From Dromaius novaehollandiae (Eukaryota > Chordata > Aves > Casuariiformes > Dromaiidae), in NCBI RefSeq assembly GCF_036370855.1, contig NC_088102.1:19511001-19575000 (forward strand): DNA of 64,000 nucleotides, in the 5' to 3' direction. The notes under the pieces were generated by a model. That model had not been told where the DNA came from and did not search any database. It worked only from the letters and a program-made list of their open reading frames with translations. The position numbers and the translations under genes were made by a program. This document shows positions 26,363 to 40,089 of the stretch, in pieces (position 1 is the stretch's first letter; every line of letters begins with the position of its first letter).

Positions 26363-27766
26363 GTATGGCACCCTTGCCAAATTCTTGTATATATCATTAA
26401 AAAGTCAATTATGCAAAATACACGGTAGTTTTGCTCTGTTGTGTTACTACAGCTTCAGGATATCTGTTCATTTCTTCCAACATCAATTTTATTAATTTGG
26501 TTGTTTTGTTTAACTCATTGTAGATAATCAGCTTCATGGACACTGTCAACAAATGTTGTTCAGTGCTTCAGACATGGTCTGATTCTAGGACTTTTGCTCA
26601 TTCAAGATCAACTGCCACTTGTGGTTCAGTTCACAAGCTGTATGTTTCTACAATCATTTGTTTACAAGAGCTTGTCTTAAGTAGAACTACAAATACCCAA
26701 GACTCACCAAAATCTCGAGTTGTGTGAAATGATTCCTACCCAATTTTCCTCTCATAAGGAACACTGTATTATGTCTTTTACACAATATGCTTTAATTCTT
26801 GGAATTAGTGTTGCTGTTTATTCATGCTAAAACCCTTTAGTAAGCTACCCTCCAAAGTTTAAATAACACAACAGTAAAACATAACACCCTCTCGCACACC
26901 CCCACTGGGGTACTCATGGTTATGATCAGTTCAGTGCCCCTGTTCATATTATGGAGATGTTTTGAGAAAAAGTTTGGAACAAATAAGGTGCTACGGTCAT
27001 GACAAGTACAAACAATGTCGGATTGAATCACGTTTAAAAATCACCTGTTAAGTTTGGTCACAAAAGTTTCTTATACTCTCCTATTATAATGTACTTTGGA
27101 GCACTGCAGCTTTGCAGACAAGGTTTCCTCAGGCTTGCTGTTTTTGACCTGAGTCTTTTTTCTAATGATGAGAAGGGAAGGTGGTGTTGCAAAATGTTAA
27201 TTGTAGTGTTGGAAGAGGAGAAGGCTTAGCTGATCTGTCAGCAGATACAGGATTTAGTCTTTTCTATTTATATGTTTGTGTAACTTCAGGAATAGTAGTT
27301 GTTTTTAGATTTACCAAAAGCTTTAAAAGAATCCTACAGCATCATCTTATAACATTACAGTATCTTACAGTGCAGGACACACTAATGCTCGTATTTCATG
27401 CATCAGAAAAATAATTTTCTGAGTATTCTTCCTTGTGCCAAATAGAGCTGGCTTTATATCAAATGCTCTTAAATGCATTGTGCCTCAGAAATTTGTAACA
27501 TCCTGCACATTGAGGAAGTATCAAACATGTTCCATCTATTTTCCTTTTAATTCTGTTGTAGATCTGGTATATTTTATAATGCTGTTACTGCTTCTCTATA
27601 ACATTTTATTATCTGCTCAGTAATAAATTTAAAAATGTTTAGAAATTAGTCTTTGGAACTTAATTTTAGATTTAGTGACAGCTGCACTCTGATGGTGTGA
27701 CCTCTTGAATGTGAGGTACTTTCTATGAAGTATTCTTCATAAGCCTGCTTCCTTCTTCATGTTTAG
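26363..27766 (+). other. CCDC88C intron
   Basis: GT-AG intron of 1404 bp ending CTTCATGTTTAG. AT-rich, with no recognisable feature. Confidence 0.85.
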
Positions 27767-27953
27767 GGTGAATTTCTTGCACAGCCAACTAAAGGCAGAG
27801 TATGAAGGGCTGCATTCACACACTAAAGAGCTGAAAACTTCCTTGAACAACTCTCAACTAGAGCTGAATCGTTGGCAGGCTCGCTACGATGAGCTGAAAG
27901 AACAGCACCAGTCCATGGATCTCTCTCTGACTAAGCTGGATAACCACTGTGAG
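27767..27953 (+). CDS. CCDC88C: CCDC88C coding exon, coiled coil
   Basis: Completes codon 964 (Arg) and encodes residues 965-1026, from [15 protein letters not shown] to LTKLDNHCE. It contains the near-invariant family stretch [19 protein letters not shown]. Acceptor TTCATGTTTAG ends at 27766; donor GAG|GTGAGT follows 27953. Length 187 nt, phase 2 to 0. Confidence 0.97.
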
Positions 27954-31221
<3,268 letters not shown>

Positions 31222-31463
31222 GAAAAACCACTGGATTGGAGCCAGAGCCTTAGTCAAATTAATCAAGCCAAAGAAAGAGGCTACAAGGGAGCGGTTGAAG
31301 CCATCAGTAGAGAGTTCTCCATGGCATTCTGAATCCCCAGAAACAGTTGCCTCTCCATCCGTCTCCCAAAAACTGAAACATCAGCAAGACAGTCAGGATA
31401 ACACATCTCAAGGGTCAAACTCCATGGAAGAGAGAGAGACCCATGGGAGTTCTTCAAACAAAG
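31222..31463 (+). CDS. CCDC88C: CCDC88C coding exon, basic membrane-proximal segment
   Basis: Completes codon 1105 (Lys) and encodes residues 1106-1185 plus one base of 1186. It opens with the basic block KNHWIGARALVKLIKPKKE, which corresponds to the phosphoinositide-binding region described in Girdin, and continues into a Ser/Pro/Gln-rich disordered tail. Acceptor TTTATCAG ends at 31221; donor G|GTAAGA follows 31463. Length 242 nt, phase 2 to 1. Its phase-1 end fits both the normal next exon (35194) and the alternative terminal exon (32874). Confidence 0.96.
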
Positions 31464-32288
31464 GTAAGAGATACCCAGCTTAAATTCACAGGCTGAACAG
31501 TTTATTTCTTGGAAAGGTTTAATATATAGAACATGTTGATACTCCATTCCTTTTTATATCCCTTTTTTAGTAAACTAGTGTTTTATTTTTTCTTTTCATC
31601 TATTTTATGACCCTTTTGCTTTTGTATATGAATGTATTGAATGTTACTGAATAAATCTGTGGAAGTATTTCATTTACAGTGGCTTTGCAGCAAAGCAGTT
31701 TATAGCTGGTCCAGATAATTTTACCCATTTGAAGAATAGATGTTAATGAACCGTAATAGCTGGTCCTACAGCCACTGCCAGGAGATGGCGCACATAGAAA
31801 AGAAACAACTTTGAAAATGCTAATTTATTATAATCACTAACTTTTTTGGTGATTGATACAGTGTTTTGACCTGGAATTGAATTAAGAATTTTAAATCTAA
31901 AATGCAGAAATGATTTTTTTAGAACACTGTAAGAGGAACATAATGAAGATGAAATGATTCTTTCTGTTTTGGCAGAGTTGGTTTATACAGTAAATCAGGT
32001 GTCCCTAATTACAGGAAATTAAAAAAAAAAAAAGTTCTTCAGAATAAAAAAAAAACTGTGGTCTTTACTGAAGATAAAATATATCCCAAGCTTCACATAT
32101 TCTGTTGCGATCACTCCTGTCAGTTTCTCTATATAACTTTTTGTCCTCTAGGAATATTTTTCAAGAAGTTGTTTTGAATTTAGTCCTTAAGTAAGAATTT
32201 GTTTCTCAGTGGGAAGTGGCAGGGGATAGCAGAGGATTGAGCAGTTGAGGATAAACTGTTGTTATCTCCAAGTGTCTGTTTGGTTTAA

Positions 32289-32310
32289 TTGTTTGTTTGT
32301 TTGTTTGTTT
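32289..32310. repeat. (GTTT)n microsatellite
   Basis: About five GTTT units followed by a T-rich stretch. Confidence 0.9.
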
Positions 32311-32873
32311 CATTTTTTTTTATTCCTCTTTCTCTGTTCTATTTCTTCAAGATCTTTGAATCACTTAGAATAAAATGCATGTCTTAAATCATCCATGCAA
32401 TTCCAGGAGATGTTAAATGTGCTCAGCATGCATCCAGAGTTCCCATCTGGGAATACGGGATCACGTTTCCCCAGAACCAGGCCCTGACTAAGTGCCAGAG
32501 ATAGCGGAAATTTCTCTGGGGGCTTCATTGTTTTTGATTTTATGTAGAACATGCTTATGTTGAGAATGATAAGTATCAGTATTAAAGCCTAGAAGACATC
32601 AAGGAAACTTGAATATATACTAAGTAACATACTTTTTTTAAAATAAAAATGTATTTGGGGAGTTCTTACAGTTAGTTCTCAATGAATTTGCTTATATTTA
32701 TTGTACCAAGTGTTAATCTGAGCCTGCTAAGTATGCATTAGTCTTTGTTTAGCCTTTTTATTTTTCACCGATTGTATTCTCTTTATCTGTTTTTAAAATG
32801 TTTAAGTTTCATTTACAATTTCCCCCCCTTTTTTTCTTCTTCTTTTTGTGATACCTGGGTGATAACAATTTAG

Positions 32874-33049
32874 CTGTGCAACGCAAAAAGATTGCCTTTT
32901 TGAGAAGCAAAATCAAGGATAAAGAAAAGAGTCCTAAGTCTCCATCGAATCATCAGTCTCTCTCTAATCGACTCCGGTTCTGGTCATCCTCCGACATCCC
33001 ATCCTCTCCTAATGAACCTCTTTCTTTCTCGGAATTGGGAGATTTCTAA
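32874..33049 (+). CDS. CCDC88C: CCDC88C candidate alternative last coding exon (truncated isoform)
   Basis: A long pyrimidine tract (about 32819-32848) and acceptor AACAATTTAG precede an open frame that continues the phase-1 codon of the exon ending at 31463. It runs 58 codons (AVQRKKIAFLRSKIKDKEK... to FSELGDF) and stops at TAA 33047-33049. Visible coding from 423 would then total 3732 nt, exactly 1244 codons including stop. There is no convincing internal donor, and AATAAA follows at 33173, so a terminal exon is the best reading. The basic start resembles Girdin (FLRNRPKDKDK, recalled). The isoform would keep the coiled coil but lack the GBA motif and the C-terminal PDZ ligand. It has no ATG of its own, so it depends on splicing from upstream. 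Expression cannot be shown here. Confidence 0.68.
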
Positions 33050-33200
33050 CACCTTTTCTTTAGCATTTATCTTCATTTATTTCTGACAAGTATTTTAAAC
33101 AAAAGAATCCCACGTACCTTAAAAGAACGCACACCTTATAGGAAACACTCAGCATGTCTTTACAATACTCTAAATAAAAGCACAGATTAGTGAACATGGA
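33050..33200 (+). promoter_or_regulatory. 3' UTR and poly(A) signal of the alternative last exon
   Basis: A canonical AATAAA at 33173-33178 lies 124 bases after the TAA at 33047-33049. A moderately T/G-containing stretch follows. This placement is typical of a short terminal-exon UTR. Confidence 0.6.
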
Positions 33201-35193
33201 CTTAAGTTTTCCTGTAGAAGATGAATCATTATTGCACACTGTGGATCATTTCTTCAATGCAGCACACTTAGGGGACCTCATGGCATACAGTTTGCGTATG
33301 TATATTGGCTGCGGTGCATGTTATAAGTAAGTGAAGTTGCTATGCGCTTCAATATTTTCTTGCAATCACATACTTGCATCATGTCCAGTTAAGTGTTGAA
33401 CTGGCCTGCTGTTGCTATGCTTTCTACAGTGTTCTGGTCCTGCTAAAATACAAACCTAACATATAAGCCCTTTCAAATACTGGAGAAGTTTCCAATATTC
33501 CGTGCAGCTAAATGTAAAAATGCCAATTCTTTTAACATCTTTCTCTGCTTTCAAATAGTCTAGCTATGAATATAGAGTGGAAGCTACTGGGAAGATTATT
33601 CTCCACAAGGTGTTTTGATATTTGAATTCTAACCTGGTATTTAGAGAGGTTTTACAACTTCAGCTATGAAAATTCATCTTGGATTGGGCATAAGGCTTAA
33701 GTTTTTCTGTTCTGATTTTGAGAGGGTGTTTTTTAGAAGAGGAAGAATAAATTTGTTCTCTTAAAACTGGGAATAACCTGCATCATGGATCTATTGCCCA
33801 GAACAGTTATTGCCTGGTAGCCTGAAACGAATGTGCAGCTTCAGTCCCCTCTCAGTGTTGGAGAAGCGTACGTATGCCAGGCAGTACATTCACAGGGGTG
33901 CTCAGTGGAGAGACTAGGGAACCTCACCTCCCTTCTGACTCTGAGAAGTGGTCCCTCCATGGCATGACCAAGGACGCTGGCACAGCAGCCTATTACTGCC
34001 TATTTTTGGATTTGTAGACATTGTCTATCTCAAGGGCAGTTAACACATTCCACAGATGCCAGATCAGTTGCGTCTTCAAAGTCAATTAGAAATACAGACT
34101 GTCAAAGCCAAGCTTTAGCCTGTAATTGCCACTAGAAGAGCACTGTAAATCTCAATGCTGTGAGAGAGTGCAGGCCTTGTGCTATGGGGCTCACACAGAC
34201 TGTAGCAGAAGATGTTTCTGAAGCACGTTTCCAAGAGTCATCTAAGTCAACAGTAACTTGGTCCATTTTCTCTAATACTGCTTTGCCGCTGCTTTGTGCT
34301 TCAAACTAACTGTTTGGCTTTTGTTTCTGCAAGTTGTTTATTTTGACCACTGTGCTCTGCTTGTTTTCAGCATTTAATTACTATTAATTACACATGTTCT
34401 TCAAATATATAGGAAACTAGTATCTTGCATCTCATTAAGGCTGTTTCCTATAGTAAATTCTTTAAATTTTCTTCTATTTTGTGTGTGCCTTCAACTGTTA
34501 GATACAAACTGAAGAAATTAATCTGCCTTATCACTAGGGAAGATTTCTTCAGCTTCCTAAATTTAAATAATATTCTAGCAGGTAATTTTTGTTGCTCTCC
34601 TGCTAAGGGCCCAGGAATTCCACCTAAAAATCATTGCAGCAAAGCCATCATAAGAGCAGCAGAGTTTTAACCCTGTAGAGAATGAGTTCTTATCACAGCA
34701 AAGATGTAAAGTTGAAAGCAATTTGCTTAGTATGTCAACCATATTAGATAATTTCCAAATCAGGACTATTTCTCTTTGAGTAAGAGTGTGACTTTTGTTA
34801 CTGTTTCCTTAATCTATTTAATTCCTGAAGTAAGTGCTTATAAAATGTGCCTGCAAGGAACAATGTTAAAGAAATTTCACACCTCAGTTATTTTTTCTGC
34901 ATTCACATCTTTGTTCCTTTTCTTCCTCCTTTCATGGTAGCTGTTGCATGTATAATATCAACCTTCCCACTGGCACTAAGCAGCCCTTGTCACTCCCACA
35001 CCTTACAGAGAGCACACATGATTGAAAAACTGGTGGCAGAAATTTCCTACCCAATACTGAATGGAAGAGCTTGCAAAAGTAGCGCCTCTGTTGTGCAGTT
35101 TTTTTGTGCCTGCTTGTCATGTTTATATGGGTGGATAAATACAAGTCTCCTTATGCTATTTGTCATTTACTCATTTACCTCTCCCTCCCTCAG

Positions 35194-35376
35194 CACTAGT
35201 GGACCTAAAGCAAAAGAGGAGTTCCCATCATGGAGGCAGCAATGATAATGTTGAAATCTCAGCAGACTCTGCAGCAAAGCACTGCTGTGCAGAGCTGGGT
35301 TCCAGGACTTACTCTACCTCAGCTATTCACTTGCACACTTCCACCCCCATCTCCAGGCTCCAGAGCAGACCAAAAG
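35194..35376 (+). CDS. CCDC88C: CCDC88C coding exon, disordered tail
   Basis: Completes codon 1186 (Ala) and encodes residues 1187-1246 plus one base of 1247, from LVDLKQKRSSHHGG to RLQSRPK. Low-complexity Ser/Thr/His-rich tail. Family anchors are DLK(P/Q)KRGS-like and ELGSRT(C/Y)STSA. Acceptor CTCCCTCAG ends at 35193; donor G|GTACGT follows 35376. Length 183 nt, phase 1-1, so it could be skipped in frame. Confidence 0.93.
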
Positions 35377-35785
35377 GTACGTGTTGCATTCGATCGACCA
35401 GTTTGTACAAATCGGACTACTTTGTAGTTCCCGCCTGGGTGAAACATGGCTTTTAGTGGAAGTCAAGTACAAATGACAAAGCAAAGGAGTATTTTTGCTC
35501 CTGCTTTATCTCCTCAATGGTTTAATTGATCAGATACAGGATTTCCTTACTCTGGTAATGCTGTCAACTTGAGAGACTATGTTAGGGTATATTAGTCAGT
35601 TCTCCCTGGTCTCCTGCCCAGTGATTTATAGCGGTGGTTGGAGGACGGCTGCTCTTCTAGTACTGGCTCTATAAACCCACTCAATCACTTGAGTCACTTA
35701 CACTGCGAGAATTTGTGGAGACTGACCTGAAGGATTGACCTTCTTGTGTTTAATATTGCCTGTTTAAGTTTTGTGTTCTTTCTAG
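35377..35785 (+). other. CCDC88C intron
   Basis: GT-AG intron of 409 bp ending GTGTTCTTTCTAG. No feature is seen. Confidence 0.85.
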
Positions 35786-35854
35786 GCTATAATTCAGAAG
35801 ATAATCTATGTGAGCAGTCCCCTGAGGTAGAGTTTGCAAGCACCAGGCAACATG
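35786..35854 (+). CDS. CCDC88C: CCDC88C small coding exon
   Basis: Completes codon 1247 (Gly) and encodes residues 1248-1269 plus one base: YNSEDNLCEQSPEVEF then ASTRQH. YNS(D/E)DNLCEPS is a Daple-specific anchor. Acceptor TTCTTTCTAG ends at 35785; donor G|GTAAGT follows 35854. Length 69 nt, phase 1-1. Too short for ordinary open-frame detection. Confidence 0.93.
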
Positions 35855-36538
35855 GTAAGTTTGAAGCATTAAGAATGCTCTAACTTGCTACATTAAGACT
35901 TGTTTTATTACATCCAGGTGACCTGTCCTAGAGCATTTTAGTTAAATAAACATGACAGAATGAGATGTAATAACACAAAAGCATTTTGGGAAAGTGAACC
36001 TAAATAGTTTATTTTTCTCCCAAGAAGCTTTTAATGGATGTTTCCCCAAAATAAATTTTCAAAAATAATGCTGATGTTGAAACAAATTGACTTGCCACAG
36101 CAAAAGCTGCTTTAATGCATGTCCTACGGATTTGATGCTTATTTTTCCAAACAAAGTTTAATTTCTTCCCAAAGGCAGTGAATCAGCAATAAAAGATTTG
36201 GCGGGGGGAGAAGGACGGGACACAAACAGTGGCACAGCAGTACTGTTCTGTGTATAGTTGATTTAGAAGCAAAATGCAGAGCATAATTCTTTGTGCAAAA
36301 AATATGAGTGAGAAAATGAGGTGTTCCTGAACAGCTGACTTAAAAAATGAGAATGATTTCTATTGTTTCTATTTCTTTGCTATCCTGTGTATATTACATT
36401 TGCCATCCTGTGCGTATTACGTTGTTGATGTTTCCGAAGTGACTTAGGTCCTGTTTTCAGAGGCTGGCCATAGACAAGTCTTTCAGAAAATTAAAGAAAC
36501 TCAAGCTCTGCTTGTTAAATGCTAGTTTTCTTTTCCAG
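35855..36538 (+). other. CCDC88C intron
   Basis: GT-AG intron of 684 bp ending TTTTCTTTTCCAG. It contains an imperfect duplicated segment at about 36380-36423. No gene is seen. Confidence 0.85.
36380..36423. repeat. Imperfect ~22-bp tandem duplication
   Basis: Two adjacent copies of a sequence of the type ATCCTGTGYRTATTAC, differing at a few positions. Confidence 0.75.
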
Positions 36539-36607
36539 TGTCCAGGCCAAACAGTTCAGAGAGCAGTAGAAACGCGTCCAGCAGTAGCTCACCCCTCAAC
36601 TTGAAAG
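36539..36607 (+). CDS. CCDC88C: CCDC88C small Ser-rich coding exon
   Basis: Completes a Val codon and encodes SRPNSSESSRNASS then SSSPLNLK plus one base, up to residue 1292. It matches Daple SRPSSLESSRN...SSPLNLKGSS. Acceptor TTTTCCAG ends at 36538; donor G|GTAAAG follows 36607. Length 69 nt, phase 1-1. Confidence 0.94.
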
Positions 36608-37394
36608 GTAAAGCTTTTACAGCTGAGTGCTGACAAACAGGAAGTGAAATTACATGAAATTGTACACAAAATACTGCTTTCCTTGCAAAGAAACTTGAAG
36701 ACTTTTGTTTTGCAATTGTAATGATTATGTAATCTGGATGTGGCTGTCTGGGGAATCAAAACACTGCTGATAAGTATTTTTCTAAGATTGATTCTGGCAA
36801 GGAGTGAATTTAGAGACAAAGTCTAGTTTTGCTTCAGTCTGGCATCATATTGTGGGAAGTAGCAGGCCACTCAAACTCCTTTTATAAAAACAGTTCTCTG
36901 CCATTCTTTTTACACAGCCTTGTGTAGGGAATCAGCGTGTTCTATAGATGTGCTAAAATTCTGAGTCTTTGGAGGGTAAACCAGATTTGGTTTTGTGGCA
37001 GAATACACTTTCTGCTTTACCACTGGCAGATTCAGGTGCTCTGATCACACACAATCAAGACTGGGGGAACTTCTGGTGGCACAGAGGTGGTAAAGAGATC
37101 ATATTTGAGCACTTCTTATTCTATGTCTATTCCTTCCTACTGTTTCACTTACCAAGGGCCACTAACAGCCATGTAAGCCAGAGGAACAGTTGTTCACACT
37201 TCAGGACTGACCTTCCCCATAAGACAGAAAGAAAGCAAAGCTGGTGTTTCTTTCTACTTCTCAGTTACAGTTGAAGACTTGGCCATCTACTCTGTGTGGA
37301 AATGGCCCTGTATCATAAAGCTCATATCTCAGTGATAAGTTTGCTAAAATGAGGGAAAGCGGTGGTTTTTAATGGTATTTATGCTCCTCCTCAG
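36608..37394 (+). other. CCDC88C intron
   Basis: GT-AG intron of 787 bp ending TGCTCCTCCTCAG. A 101-codon open frame (36969-37274) shows no homology. No other feature. Confidence 0.85.
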
Positions 37395-37696
37395 GTTCCT
37401 CAGACCATATCCATGGTAGAACTGAGAGCCTCAGCAGTGAAGATATGGTGTCAAGCAGAGAGGCAGCAGCCTTGCTCCGAGACAACTATTCCTTTCACTC
37501 TGCTTTGGCCATCTTAGGCCCTAGCAGCAGGCCTGAGTCCTCCTTCCACAGGAATGGCTCAACCTCTTACGAAATACCTCAGAAGATTGCTCCTGCCCAG
37601 CCTTACACAGGCAGGCAACGGTCTGCCTCACCTGGCAGTGAGATGGTAACTTTGGAAGAGTTCCTGGAAGAGAGCAACAGGCTATCCCCACCAAGC
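37395..37696 (+). CDS. CCDC88C: CCDC88C coding exon carrying the GBA motif
   Basis: Residues 1293-1393, from GSSDHIHGRTESLSS to EESNRLSPPS. The G-alpha binding and activating motif sits near the end: core V-T-L-E-E-F-L at 37646-37666 within SEMVTLEEFLEESNR. The phenylalanine (TTC 37661-37663, residue 1382 of the visible chain) is equivalent to the one essential for G-alpha-i binding in Daple and Girdin. Upstream is Ser/Arg-rich disordered sequence (GRQRSASPGS). Acceptor CTCCTCAG ends at 37394; donor AGC|GTAAGT follows 37696. Length 302 nt, phase 1 to 0. Confidence 0.97.
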
Positions 37697-40089
37697 GTAA
37701 GTAAATAGAGCTAGATAATCCATCTCCAGATGCCACAAAACTGTTCAGAACTGGCTTGGGGGGATGAGGGCATAAGCAAGCTAGGAAATACCCGTGGAAC
37801 TTGGAGAGCAATCAAATTTTGCAAATCAATAATTCAATGAATGAAGCTGTTGCAAGAACTAAGATTAACTTTTACACAGCACACTTAATATATTTTGCTA
37901 TATTGCCTATAGCAGGTCAGGTAATTCATTGCAATTAATATATATTGGACTGCTGGGGCTTCTTGAAATCAAAGAGTTCTTTGTGATTAAGCTTTTCTAC
38001 TATGTCACCAGTTCTGAGCTCCAGGTATATTAATTTGTGAACTGGTAAGCTTTCTGCGTGTTTTTCTATAGAATTAATCTGAAGTCACAGAGCTCTCAGC
38101 TGCAGTTTTCAGCCTATTATATCTGTAATTAGAAATGAAAACTAACAGTAATTTTCAGCTGAAGTAAAAAATATGCAGGTTTTAAAAACATGTCCTGATC
38201 AGAAAATACTGTTGTCACATTTGGGATAGTATTTTCCTTTCTGAAGGACATTCCCAGTGCTTTCCCCATACCGTGTGTTTGTGTGCTGATTGGCACTGTT
38301 CTTTTGGCTCAATGGCTGCAAGAATACACCACACTCTGAAGTGCTTTGTTAGAAATGAAATGTTTGTTTTTTAGGTGGCATTTGTCACTTACTGCTTAGA
38401 CATGCTGTTTAGTAGTAAAGTGGTGCAGCATCAATCATGTTAATGTCTTAAAGCCAATTCATTGATGGTGTAAGCAGACAATGTTCCTGTTTCATGAATG
38501 CCTCAGTAGCAGTATTGAAATCAACAGAGCTGTAGCATGTTATGATGTTAGTGACTTCTCCTACTGCCATGTTATCCTAAGTATGTTTTTTAGCTCTTAG
38601 ACATGTTTAATATTTGATTTTTTTGTCTGTAACTAGCTGACCATATCTTCATTTTCATTCTTTCTGTCATCCTTGTTCCTTTTCAGTGTCGACGCAGTTT
38701 AAATGAGAATGAAATGATTTCATTGCACCAATTTCTGTTAGAAGCTGATGCACTGTATCCCTCTTGCCACTCCCTATGTCCTTCCCTCCGTCAGGAGCCT
38801 TCACAGTCACTCGAATCGGTCCTCAGTCATTCATGTCCTGACAGCGTGAGGCACAGAACAGGCAGGGGAAACAGGAGATCTACTTCACTGTATATCCCCA
38901 GGGTATCCGTTGTTCTTGCTATGAAGGCAACTGCTCCCAACTTACCGCAGCTTTTGCTAGCATATTAATACCTATAGAAAGTGTATTGTAACTCTTGGCT
39001 GTCACTTCAGAGACTAAGGCTGCCAGATCACTTGCATTAATTGCTCATAATTTCCAATGCTTGTTCATAAACATAATGTTTTTTGAGGATTAGTAATTCT
39101 GTAATGTTATTGGGCACAACAGCAGTTTAAAATAAAAATATCCTAACACTTTAACCTTTAGTTGAGCATAGAAATTTTCTAGCTCTGTTTTAACCACTGT
39201 TACCACTGATAGTGTTCACTTCTAACAAATGAGTTTTGTGACTGGAAAAAACTTCTGGAACTCAAATGAATATATTAAGCCTTAGCATACTCCCTAGAGA
39301 AGAGGAGAGAGATAAATTTCATGAGCTTGTTTCAGCACATTATTCATACAGACAGCTTGCCCTTTAACTATTCCCAGCATGCCTCATACTAATAGTCAGT
39401 GGCAGATGGTTTGCATGGACCATCCCCATGAAACTTTCATTGTACATTTTCTTTTACAGCCAGGATAATTGTCTGACTTTGAAATTTTCAAGTTAATTCT
39501 GGGCAAGCGATCGTTTCTCCATTTTTTTGTAACTACTTTTTGTATATTTCAGTGTATTGTACATGCAGCCTTTAACAGATGTACTATATTGACCATGAGA
39601 GCTGAGGGGAATGAAGGGAGAAGCAGTTAATCTTTCTTGCAATGCTAGCACATTATTAGGTATTCTCTTACATCCCTGATGTTACAGTAGAGTGTTATCC
39701 AGAGGAATTGCATCCTTGAAAATGACAGGCCATCATTGATACCTGCTGATACTAATGGCTGATGTCAAAGGAAGCAAAAGAGCTGCTGCCCAGGTTGCTA
39801 CTGAGATGAATTTTTTTTTAATTTATGACAATTAATCTGGCAAACAAGGCTGTCACAATCTAATTATGATGAGCCTGTAACTTTGATTTGGATATATATC
39901 CATTTTAAGCATTTTTATCTTCTGTATCCAGCTTTTAGATATAAAATCCATGGTTCTATTTGGTCTTTAGGGTCCCTCTGTACAAATGAATGGGAAAGAA
40001 AATTGTTTGACCACAAATCTCTGTGTAATTTGTAATTCTTTACACAAAAATTGTCATTAATGTGTCATTTGCATATTTTCTCACACCAG
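37697..40089 (+). other. CCDC88C intron containing a candidate cassette exon
   Basis: GT-AG intron of 2393 bp ending TTTTCTCACACCAG. It contains the candidate second GBA-like exon at 38687-38845, described separately. The rest is AT-rich with no recognised gene or mobile element. Confidence 0.85.
38687..38845 (+). CDS. CCDC88C: CCDC88C candidate cassette exon with second GBA-like motif
   Basis: A very strong acceptor (pyrimidine tract at about 38648-38684, TTTTCAG) opens a phase-0 frame directly compatible with the GBA exon's phase-0 donor. It encodes CRRSLNENEMISLHQFLLEAD then ALYPS and continues in Ser/Pro/Leu-rich sequence to CPDS, where AGC|GTGAGG (donor at 38846) would give 53 codons, phase 0-0, in frame with the last exon. 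EMISLHQFLLEADALYP aligns with the known motif EMVTLEEFLEESNRLSP and fits the GBA pattern hydrophobic-S/T-hydrophobic-x-(D/E/Q)-F-hydrophobic. The human sequence I recall goes directly from the GBA exon to the last exon, so this is optional. If the donor is not used, the frame runs on to a TGA-free stop region ending at 38968 and AATAAA at 39131, making a terminal exon. Confidence 0.62.

Larger units (their letters stand above)
31464..35193 (+). other. CCDC88C intron containing an alternative terminal exon
   Basis: GT-AG intron of 3730 bp ending CTCTCCCTCCCTCAG. Inside it lie a (GTTT)n repeat at 32289-32310 and the candidate alternative last exon at 32874-33178, described separately. The remaining sequence, including a 132-codon open frame at 34847-35245 that overlaps the next exon in another frame, shows no recognisable gene. 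Confidence 0.85.

Noticed and set aside
40051..40089. ATG upstream of the last exon as a start for a short C-terminal isoform
   Set aside because: It lies in the intron's branch and pyrimidine region. A short Daple isoform start would need an independent promoter that I cannot see.
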